This document shows, piece after piece, positions 7,079 through 12,348 of a DNA stretch of 13,366 nucleotides; within the stretch, counting starts at the first letter, position 1; every line of letters begins with the position of its first letter. Both the position numbers and the translations under genes were made by a program. A model generated the notes under the pieces. It saw nothing but the letters and a program-made list of their open reading frames with translations. It made no database searches and was not told where the DNA came from. This stretch comes from Mageeibacillus sp. UBA1243 (GTDB taxonomy: Bacteria > Bacillota > Clostridia > UBA1212): contig DBWH01000044.1 of the NCBI GenBank assembly GCA_002308595.1, positions 35,370-48,735 of the forward strand, written 5' to 3'.

Positions 7079-7153
7079 CTATCTTTTGTGACGGTTTTCT
7101 TCTTTTATTCCGTCACCGTATTGTTTCAATACCAAATCTTTATTGTTTGCCAT
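7079..7153 (-). CDS. Tiny ORF (24 residues) with a ribosome binding site
   Basis: Starting at the ATG 7151-7153, the reading frame gives MANNKDLVLKQYGD and ten more mostly charged residues before TAG. A GGAG site lies 8 bases upstream, which is unusually good for a random frame. It sits 53 bases beyond the methyltransferase stop, in the same direction. It may be a real small protein, or the 5' remnant of a larger gene: a start of the type NNK-(E/D)-hydrophobic-QY is seen in some clostridial methyltransferases. Most of its length is covered by a 7-bp inverted repeat. I do not recognise a function. Confidence 0.3.
   Translation of the reverse strand: MANNKDLVLKQYGDGIKEENRHKR
7088..7116. repeat. 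Inverted repeat GTGACGG...CCGTCAC
   Basis: Perfect 7-bp arms (7088-7094 and 7110-7116) are separated by a 15-base T-rich loop. It lies inside the tiny ORF. There is no clean T tract after it on either strand, so it is not an obvious terminator. Confidence 0.5.
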
Positions 7154-7206
7154 TCTGTTTTCTCCAAATATTTAATATATAAAATTCAAATCATATGAAT
7201 CATTGT

Positions 7207-7986
7207 TTATAATTTCCGAAAAATATCAAGTAAGTGACCCGAAAGACCAATCATATCCAGTCGCTCACAAATCGTATAAATGTATTCAACATACATATTG
7301 AACGTCTCGTCGCTCATATTAGCAAGCAGATCGCGTATCATGCCGGAGAACATATCCGTACCGACCAAATGCAGTCGCTCGACAGAAAATCTGCGCATCA
7401 GTGCGTCAATATCTTCTATCCTACATATTGAAAGCCCTTTTTCTGGTATTTCGGACACTAAGTAATCGTTTTCTTTGACGCGAGCGGCAATATCCTTGTC
7501 ACTTATTTTATTGCGACGAAAAAGATAATTCATTACCGTCATTTCGTTGAGAATATAAGCGGCGAAAACAACGCCGTTGTTTTTAGTTACGCGGAGTGCT
7601 TCCGAAATAGTTTTACGCTTATCCTCAAAAGCGGAAAGATGATACAGCGGACCCAAAACGAGCGTTAAATCAAACTCGCCGTCCGCAAAAAAAGATAGAT
7701 CGCGAGAATCTCCTTTTACGATTGAAATACGCTCTCCGGGGGCGGTATCCGCTTTGAATTGCTCGATATGTAAATCTACCGGCTCGATTGCGGAAACCTC
7801 ATAACCCATTCGGGCAAAGTAGTGAGAATACCTGCCTGCGCCGGCGCCGATCTCAAGGATTTTTGCTCCGGGAAACAAGTATTTTTCAATATATCGAACA
7901 GTCGTTAGAAACTCGACTCTGCCAAATCGCTCATCAAGCCGTTCGCGCTCCTCACCTCTCGAATAGTATTCATGCATTTTATTCAT
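7207..7986 (-). CDS. SAM-dependent class I methyltransferase
   Basis: This protein of about 259 residues has a Rossmann-type methyltransferase core. Motif I is KILEIGAGAGRYSHYF (about 42-57), the acidic end of strand beta 2 is SAIEPVD, a GDSRDLSFF segment follows, and the motif IV region is DLTLVLGPLYHL. The C-terminal third (from about 160) is variable and helical, which fits a small-molecule or peptide substrate rather than DNA, but the substrate is unknown. The start is uncertain: I choose the ATG at 7986 because MNKMHEYY followed by a G-VEFLTT segment is the usual family opening; an in-frame ATG at 8031 overlaps the stop of the XRE remnant. It is codirectional with and tightly packed behind the HipBST genes, so it may be part of that transcript. 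Confidence 0.8.
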   Translation of the reverse strand: MNKMHEYYSRGEERERLDERFGRVEFLTTVRYIEKYLFPGAKILEIGAGAGRYSHYFARMGYEVSAIEPVDLHIEQFKADTAPGERISIVKGDSRDLSFFADGEFDLTLVLGPLYHLSAFEDKRKTISEALRVTKNNGVVFAAYILNEMTVMNYLFRRNKISDKDIAARVKENDYLVSEIPEKGLSICRIEDIDALMRRFSVERLHLVGTDMFSGMIRDLLANMSDETFNMYVEYIYTICERLDMIGLSGHLLDIFRKL

Positions 7987-8031
7987 AGCAACATTACCCT
8001 TTCTCAAATCAGTTTTCATATTCTTGACCAT

Positions 8032-8242
8032 TTAGTCATTATCGTCATCCTCGCTGAATTCGACAATATCGTCCAGTGTACAATCCAGAACAGCGCAGAT
8101 TTTTTCAAGCGTTTCGAGTGGAACAGATTCGTTGCGTCCGAGATTCGCCATAGCATTGGTGGATATTCTCGCTTTTTTTTGTCAGCTCGGTTTTATTGAT
8201 CCCTTTGTCGATCATCAGTTTCCACTTATTTACTCTAAAATC
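8032..8242 (-). pseudogene. Frameshifted XRE-family HTH regulator
   Basis: Two reading frames together give one compact XRE-type repressor of about 65-70 residues. The first half, NKWKLMIDKGINKTELTKK, is in one frame; after a run of eight A (8173-8180 on the plus strand as T) the match continues in another frame as ARISTNAMANLGRNESVPLE and then LEKICAVLDCTLDDIVEF. Seven A instead of eight would restore the whole protein. The 5' end is also odd: the codon before Asp-Phe-Arg-Val is TAA, with ATG immediately before that, so no normal start is present unless an internal ATG at 8215 is used. It follows hipT directly and its TAA overlaps the upstream methyltransferase ATG by one base. A sequencing error in the homopolymer cannot be excluded. 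Confidence 0.75.
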
Positions 8243-9180
8243 TTACATCTATTCTCTATCAATTCTGAAAACCTTTCCTTCAATGGCTGCGACAGAAAAG
8301 AATTCTCGCACAACTCTTGATAATTTCGCTTTAAAGAAACAATCCTCTCAATCATTTTTTCTGCCGACGTTTTTGCAATTTTGCATTCTTCCGCGAATAT
8401 GAAAAAATCCTTTTTGAGGATACGTGCTTTTTTTCCGTTCATAGCTAAAGCAAATTCTTCCGTATCCTCCGGCATGATGACGTTGATGGGAAGCAGATCG
8501 TATGCAGGCGAAAGCTTATAAACACCGCTTGCCTTATGCGTCTCAATCAGCGAGAAATTCTTGAGATGCATATCTGAATTCCCGACAACGAAAGAGAATA
8601 CTATACGCATAAACAATTCTGTCATATCCAGTTTAGGCTGATAAGAGTATCTTTCTATCACCTTTGCGCAGCGTTCATAAGAGCCTTTGTATTTATCCTG
8701 CGTCAGACGCAAATCAAGCTGACAAAAATCCTCCATGGCAAGCATTTGGAATCCGGTTTTGTCAAACACTCGATCAACTCGCTTTGTTATGTAGGCAAAT
8801 GTATTGTTGCTCCTTATCAAAGCGTGCGGCACAGTAGATATATCGGTTACATCCGCCATGGTCATAACCAGCTGCTCGGCTTCCGGCAAGCATTCAAACT
8901 CATCTACCTGAGGTTTCAGAATATAGCCGGTAGGGTAATTAACCAGCGTCAAGCGTGGGCTGCTGCCTGCAGAATGCAAATGTAGAGACAGCTTTTTTTG
9001 AACACCGGGCACAGTAATCCCTTTGGCGGTATTTTCTTTTACTATTTCTTCTATTATGGTGTTATCATCAATTTCTATCTGCGGAATAACGTTCGTTCCG
9101 AAAAAACGTTTAACGCATGCTTGATGCCAACCGTTTATATCATTTTTCAGTATCGGCTTGCCACAGCAACAGCAGTTCAT
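8230..9180 (-). CDS. hipT: HipT-type serine/threonine kinase toxin of a tripartite HipBST system
   Basis: HipA-family kinases stop growth by phosphorylating aminoacyl-tRNA synthetases (E. coli HipA targets GltX, HipT of E. coli O127 targets TrpS); the target here is unknown. The 316-residue protein lacks the N-terminal subdomain of full HipA, which is supplied by the preceding gene. Residues 1-30 carry a Cys/His cluster (Cys3-6, His19, Cys22). The gate-loop region is GITVPGVQKKLSL (54-66), ATP-binding Lys is in YILKP (Lys89), the catalytic loop is GNSDMHLKNFS (Asp203, Asn208) and the metal-binding Asp is in SPAYDLLP (Asp228), so the kinase looks intact. ATG at 9180 overlaps the hipS stop (ATGA); a longer in-frame start at 9225 would lie inside hipS. 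The stop overlaps the XRE remnant. Confidence 0.9.
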   Translation of the reverse strand: MNCCCCGKPILKNDINGWHQACVKRFFGTNVIPQIEIDDNTIIEEIVKENTAKGITVPGVQKKLSLHLHSAGSSPRLTLVNYPTGYILKPQVDEFECLPEAEQLVMTMADVTDISTVPHALIRSNNTFAYITKRVDRVFDKTGFQMLAMEDFCQLDLRLTQDKYKGSYERCAKVIERYSYQPKLDMTELFMRIVFSFVVGNSDMHLKNFSLIETHKASGVYKLSPAYDLLPINVIMPEDTEEFALAMNGKKARILKKDFFIFAEECKIAKTSAEKMIERIVSLKRNYQELCENSFLSQPLKERFSELIENRCKILE

Positions 9181-9506
9181 TTTTTCTCCTCCATGATACT
9201 CACGTTTCCAATGCCGTCCTTGCAAGCGACGAGCAATAACCCAAAACGATCTTTCATATCAATCTTCCAGTTTCTGCTGACCACACCGAGGAGCCAACCT
9301 TCCGGTATGAGTCCGTCAAAAAACGAAAACAGTGTACCGGAATTGTATGGTTCATCTTGAAGAGGCAACGTCAACGAGACCGGAGATGCGTTTTCCGATT
9401 TCAGATAGTCTTCGTCGTAAGCAAACTTATATCCGGAATCTGTTTCAGAGAGAATACCCGCAAAGGTATTCCGTACATATACATAAGCTTTTCTAAAAGT
9501 ATCCAT
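9177..9506 (-). CDS. hipS: HipS-type protein: HipA N-terminal domain as a separate chain, likely antitoxin
   Basis: The 109-residue protein matches the N-terminal subdomain that is fused to the kinase in two-gene HipBA systems. Visible hallmarks are AYVYVRNTFAGILSE at the start, FAYDEDYL, SPVSLTLPL (41-49), LFSFFDGLIPEGWLL (59-73) and DRFGLLLVACKDGIGNVS near the end. In the characterised HipBST of E. coli O127 the small HipS protein, not HipB, is the direct antitoxin, and a Trp of this region reaches toward the kinase active site; Trp71 here is the natural counterpart. The start codon shares one base with the hipB stop (TAATG) and the stop overlaps the hipT start, so the three are translationally coupled in one operon. 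Confidence 0.9.
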   Translation of the reverse strand: MDTFRKAYVYVRNTFAGILSETDSGYKFAYDEDYLKSENASPVSLTLPLQDEPYNSGTLFSFFDGLIPEGWLLGVVSRNWKIDMKDRFGLLLVACKDGIGNVSIMEEKK

Positions 9507-9709
9507 TATTTACTGATTTTTCTTCCCGGAACGGCAGTGGCGCCGAACATTTCAAGCGCGGCATTAACTTTATCCATACGCACAGTTTCTTTGCCCTGCT
9601 CGAGATCGCGAACAAAGCGAAGTCCTAATCCTGAACGCATAGCAAACTCAACTTGAGTCAGCCCCGCATTTTTTCTATTCGTTTTCACAAATTCAGCAAT
9701 AGGATTCAT
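9506..9709 (-). CDS. hipB: HipB-type XRE DNA-binding protein, autoregulator of the HipBST operon
   Basis: This 67-residue protein is a single XRE helix-turn-helix domain. The segment NAGLTQVEFAMRSGLGLRFV is followed by RDLEQGKETVRMDKVNAAL and a short tail ending GRKISK; the GLGLRFVRDLEQGK pattern is typical of HipB proteins. It would bind as a dimer to the three inverted repeats just upstream and repress the operon. In tripartite systems HipB boosts neutralisation by HipS and provides autoregulation. AAGGAG lies 9 bases before the ATG at 9709. The predicted promoter starts the message about 27 bases upstream. Confidence 0.93.
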   Translation of the reverse strand: MNPIAEFVKTNRKNAGLTQVEFAMRSGLGLRFVRDLEQGKETVRMDKVNAALEMFGATAVPGRKISK

Positions 9710-9742
9710 AGTTCAAATCTCCTTCATCCTGTTTTTCTATCG

Positions 9743-9771
9743 ATTATATACCCTTTAAGGTATAAATTCAA
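9743..9771 (-). promoter_or_regulatory. Promoter of the hipBST operon
   Basis: On the minus strand TTGAAT (9766-9771), a 17-base spacer and a perfect TATAAT (9743-9748). Transcription should begin near 9736. The first inverted repeat fills the spacer and overlaps the -10, the ideal position for repression by HipB. Confidence 0.85.
9747..9764. promoter_or_regulatory. HipB operator O1
   Basis: The 18-bp inverted repeat TATACC-CTTTAA-GGTATA lies between the -35 and -10 of the hipBST promoter. The length and the TAT-CC/GG-ATA pattern resemble the E. coli K-12 HipB operators (TATCC-N8-GGATA, also 18 bp). Confidence 0.8.
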
Positions 9772-9787
9772 GTCTTTTTCTAATTAT

Positions 9788-9805
9788 TATACCTTTACGG
9801 GTATA
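9788..9805. promoter_or_regulatory. HipB operator O2
   Basis: The 18-bp inverted repeat TATACC-TTTACG-GGTATA has the same half-sites as O1; its centre is 41 bp from the O1 centre, about four helical turns. Confidence 0.8.
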
Positions 9806-9826
9806 TTTCTGTTTAAGATGTCAAAA

Positions 9827-10057
9827 TTATACCTTATAGGGTATATTGTCAAGGCTTAAAAATGAGATAATCATCAGTTTTTCGCGGTGTTCGCTGTATT
9901 CACGCTGCACTGCTTCGGCTGAAACGACCCACTGTTTTCCGAATTTGCAGACATCAACACCGTTCTTCAGATTTCCGTATGCAACAGCCCTGCAGCACGT
10001 GCTTGCCTTGGCGTGAGCGTTTTTGCAGCTTTTTTTCGAATCCGCCAATGAATTCAC
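9827..10057 (-). pseudogene. Remnant of a small HTH-type DNA-binding protein
   Basis: The frame reads through 76 codons, but only the middle looks like protein: STCCRAVAYGNLKNGVD (about 19-35) followed by KFGKQWVVSAEAVQREY (38-54). That pattern, a basic patch then KFGKQW-V-EA--REY, is what I know from short helix-turn-helix proteins in Firmicutes. The first 17 residues look random, the start would be a GTG without a ribosome binding site next to the divergent promoter, and the C-terminal extension runs through operator O3. It is therefore most likely a decayed or truncated gene, though a short functional protein cannot be ruled out. Confidence 0.35.
9828..9845. promoter_or_regulatory. HipB operator O3
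   Basis: The 18-bp inverted repeat TATACC-TTATAG-GGTATA has the same half-sites again; its centre is 40 bp from the O2 centre. It overlaps the 3' end of the HTH fragment on the minus strand. On the minus strand TTGACA and TATAAT flank it at a short 15-base spacing, so a weak second promoter is possible. Confidence 0.78.
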
Positions 10058-10086
10058 TTGACAATTCGCAAACCAGCGTGTATAAT
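10058..10086 (+). promoter_or_regulatory. Consensus promoter of the Panacea antitoxin gene
   Basis: Perfect TTGACA (10058-10063), a 17-base spacer and perfect TATAAT (10081-10086). Such a strong promoter needs tight control, which the adjoining palindrome can provide. The start is expected near 10093. Confidence 0.92.
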
Positions 10087-10102
10087 GGTATCAAATGATA
10101 CC
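10087..10102. promoter_or_regulatory. Palindromic operator at the antitoxin start site
   Basis: GGTATCA-AA-TGATACC is a perfect 7-bp-arm palindrome abutting the -10 and covering the expected start site, placed to block transcription. The HTH of the downstream protein is the likely binder (autoregulation). The GGTAT half-site resembles, but differs from, the hip operators. Confidence 0.8.
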
Positions 10103-10128
10103 GTAAGATTGTGAAGGGGTCACTTAAA

Positions 10129-11154
10129 ATGAAAACATTGAAAGAGATTGATATGCTTTGTCCGTGCTGCATGGAAAAACACAGCGTGAAAGTCATTGGC
10201 GTCTTCGAGCAAACCGTTTTTAAGAACGTGCCTGTCAGCTACGATGCAGAGTGCTTCTACTGCGACAATGCGGACGAGACTTTTGAGGACGAGCAGCAGC
10301 TTTCTTCAAACGATATTGCCATGAAAAATGCGTACCGCAAGGAGATGGGGTTGCTGACGTCCAATCAGATTACGGATTTACGCGCCAAATACGGTATCAG
10401 CCAGAACGACCTGTGTCTTTTGCTTGGCTGGGGAGCAAAAACCGTAACTCGCTACGAGAGCCACCAGGTGCAGGACGCCGCTCACGATACAATACTGCGT
10501 AAGCTTGACTCGGATCCGGAATGGTTTTTGCAGCTGCTCAAAGCCGCCAAAGATTCTCTTTCTCCCGCAGCTTACGAAAAATATACGGAAAGAGGAACCG
10601 CCCTCTTCGAGAAGGATCACGACACCTATCTCAAGAGCGCAATAATGTCAAAGTACGCCCGGTTCACGGGAAACACCGACCTGAACGGAGGTAATGAGCT
10701 GTCGTTGGATGTGGTTTCGGATATGATCCGCTATTACGCCAATTCCGCCAAGGTGACAAGCCTTTTTCGTGTCAAACTCATGAAACTGCTTTGGTACGCA
10801 GATGCCCTCTCATTTAAACGCAGAGGTCACTCAATTTCCGGTCTCGTTTACCGTGCCCTTCGCATGGGTGCTGTTCCCGTAGCATACGAATCCATTGTCG
10901 AACTGAGCACTGTTAACTGTGAGGAAATTGATTTGGATGACGGGACCGGATATCAGTTTCTGCCTACAGAAAGCAAAGATTACCCTCACCTGACCTCAGA
11001 TGACAGGGCGATTCTTGACACGGTTATCCGCAGGTTTGGCAAAACAACGAAGAACGAGATTGTTGAAACGATGCACAAAGAAGATGCATACGTTAAAACG
11101 CCTCTTAACGAAATAATTCACTTTAAATACGCCAAGACACTCAGTCTGTCTTGA
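10129..11154 (+). CDS. Zinc-ribbon/HTH/Panacea-domain (DUF4065, SocA-like) antitoxin
   Basis: The 341-residue protein has three parts. An MqsA-like zinc ribbon uses Cys11/Cys14 and Cys42/Cys45 (LCPCC and CFYC). An XRE-type HTH covers about 76-125, with LRAKYGISQNDLCLLLGWG and TVTRYE. The C-terminal Panacea domain (about 195-330) shows FRVKLMKLLWYADALSFKR, GHSISGLVYRALRMGAVP and a final FKYAKTLS. Panacea proteins are known as versatile antitoxins that pair with unrelated toxins, and SocA is an antitoxin/protease adaptor of this fold. No toxin gene adjoins it here, so it may be an orphan, or act as a pure regulator. I use the ATG at 10129 with GAAGGGG upstream; an in-frame GTG at 10111 overlaps that site. 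A GC-rich hairpin follows. Confidence 0.9.
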   Translation: MKTLKEIDMLCPCCMEKHSVKVIGVFEQTVFKNVPVSYDAECFYCDNADETFEDEQQLSSNDIAMKNAYRKEMGLLTSNQITDLRAKYGISQNDLCLLLGWGAKTVTRYESHQVQDAAHDTILRKLDSDPEWFLQLLKAAKDSLSPAAYEKYTERGTALFEKDHDTYLKSAIMSKYARFTGNTDLNGGNELSLDVVSDMIRYYANSAKVTSLFRVKLMKLLWYADALSFKRRGHSISGLVYRALRMGAVPVAYESIVELSTVNCEEIDLDDGTGYQFLPTESKDYPHLTSDDRAILDTVIRRFGKTTKNEIVETMHKEDAYVKTPLNEIIHFKYAKTLSLS

Positions 11155-11162
11155 CAAACGGT

Positions 11163-11180
11163 CGCCGCCTACGGGCGGCG
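11163..11180 (+). terminator. GC-rich hairpin after the antitoxin gene
   Basis: CGCCGCC and GGCGGCG form a 7-bp stem with a TACG tetraloop, 9 bases after the stop codon. No T tract follows, so it may be a mRNA 3' stabiliser or an atypical terminator rather than a classic one. Confidence 0.5.
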
Positions 11181-11196
11181 GCGGAAGCTTAAAACG

Positions 11197-11226
11197 TTGA
11201 TTTTTATTGGCGATAAATGTTAGAAT
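11197..11226 (+). promoter_or_regulatory. Promoter of the LysR-family gene
   Basis: TTGATT (11197-11202), an 18-base spacer and TAGAAT (11221-11226) preceded by TG one base upstream (extended -10). Initiation is expected near 11233, about 29 bases before the start codon. Confidence 0.6.
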
Positions 11227-11261
11227 TTGTTGTCAATCCAATAAGAAGACGGTGAGTGAGT

Positions 11262-12182
11262 TTGAACCTGTTACACATGAAACATGCGCTTGAAGTCGCC
11301 AAGGCGGGGTCGCTCAGCAAGGCCTCCGAAAAGCTTCTGATTGCCGCACCGAATATAAGCAGATCCATCAAGGAGCTCGAGAGCGATCTCGGGATCACTA
11401 TCTTTGACCGCACCCAGAACGGTATGAAGCTGACGCCCCAGGGCGAGGAGTTCATCAATTATGCGAAGAGCATCCTCGGGCAGATTGACGAGGTGGAGCA
11501 GTTTTACAAGACCGGCGCGCCCAAAAAGCAGAAGTTTTCGATTTCGGTTCCGCGCGCCTGCTACATTTCCGAGGCTTTTGCGGAGTTTTCAAAATCCCTT
11601 ACCAAAGACCCGGCGGAGGTTTTCTACAAGGAGACCAACTCCCAGCGCACTATTCAGAACATGCTGAACAACGATTACAAGCTGGGCATCATAAGGTATG
11701 CGGAGAACTACGACCGCTACTTCAAGACGATGCTTGAGGAAAAAGGGTTCAGGTACGAACTGGTCACGGAGTTCACTTACTCGCTGATCATGAGCGCGGA
11801 AAGCCCCTTGGCGGCAAAGGAGACGATCACTTTTGAGGATCTTCAGAGCTACATTGAGATCGCGCATGCGGACCCATACGTGCCGTCGATGGCGCTTTCA
11901 AAAGTTGTGAAAGAGGAGCTGCCGGACAACATTGACAGGAGAATTTTCATTTTTGAGAGAGCGAGCCAGTTTGATCTTTTGTCGATGAACCCGGAGACGT
12001 TTATGTGGGTGTCCCCTGCCCCTGAGAAGCTGCTTACGCGCTATAACCTTGTCCAGAGGAGCTGCGCGGAGAATAAAAAGGTTTACAAGGACGTTCTCAT
12101 TTACAGGACCGGCTACAGGCTGTCGGAGCTTGACAGGCAGTTTATCACGAAACTCTGCGAATCAAAGAGAAAACATTTTTGA
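11262..12182 (+). CDS. LysR-family transcriptional regulator
   Basis: The protein has about 306 residues, normal for LysR regulators. The N-terminal winged HTH is clear: LHMKHALEVAKAGSLSKASE, then the recognition helix region APNISRSIKELESDLGI and FDRTQNGMKLTPQGEEF (to about residue 65). The rest is a substrate-binding-like effector domain whose ligand cannot be told. I choose the TTG at 11262 because GGTGAG lies about 6 bases upstream and the family usually begins MNLLH; an in-frame GTG at 11256 is an alternative. It has its own promoter and terminator, and rex lies downstream in the same direction. Divergent targets typical for LysR genes are absent; the upstream gene is codirectional. Confidence 0.9.
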   Translation: MNLLHMKHALEVAKAGSLSKASEKLLIAAPNISRSIKELESDLGITIFDRTQNGMKLTPQGEEFINYAKSILGQIDEVEQFYKTGAPKKQKFSISVPRACYISEAFAEFSKSLTKDPAEVFYKETNSQRTIQNMLNNDYKLGIIRYAENYDRYFKTMLEEKGFRYELVTEFTYSLIMSAESPLAAKETITFEDLQSYIEIAHADPYVPSMALSKVVKEELPDNIDRRIFIFERASQFDLLSMNPETFMWVSPAPEKLLTRYNLVQRSCAENKKVYKDVLIYRTGYRLSELDRQFITKLCESKRKHF

Positions 12183-12192
12183 TTTTTTAAGT

Positions 12193-12223
12193 TCCGGCCT
12201 TCTAAATGAGGTCGGATTTTTTT
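12193..12223 (+). terminator. Rho-independent terminator of the LysR-family gene
   Basis: TCCGGCCT (12193-12200) pairs with AGGTCGGA (12209-12216), including one G-U pair, around an 8-base loop and is followed by seven T. Confidence 0.85.
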
Positions 12224-12258
12224 GCATTGGCGGAGTCGATACAGGGGTTATCGATATA

Positions 12259-12314
12259 GATTATACCGATTATCCGATTTAAGAATTTTAAGAACAGATA
12301 TTAGCTGTTAGAAT
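12259..12314 (+). promoter_or_regulatory. Probable rex promoter region with short repeats
   Basis: TAGAAT (12309-12314) with an extended TG is a likely -10 element; the -35 (TTTTAA at 12286-12291) is poor. Just upstream are three imperfect tandem copies of GATTAT-CC (12259-12280), and AACAG-ATATTAG-CTGTT (about 12293-12309) forms a short inverted repeat next to the -10. No canonical Rex box (TTGTTAA-N4-TTAACAA) is visible. Confidence 0.4.
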
Positions 12315-12348
12315 TGTCCCGAGCTTGGGAGAGAAGGAGGTAGAGCTT

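Noticed and set aside
6791..7182. Plus-strand ORFs across tRNA-Leu and its terminator
   Set aside because: They translate the tRNA and a terminator hairpin, so they cannot be real proteins.
9747..9845. Three repeats with regular spacing as a small CRISPR array
   Set aside because: The repeats are only 18 bp, are inverted repeats with variable centres, lie over a promoter and have no cas genes nearby; operators explain them fully.
6829..11200. Integration of the island at the tRNA-Leu 3' end with flanking att repeats
   Set aside because: By eye I found no second copy of the tRNA 3' end at the island's right side and no integrase in the window.
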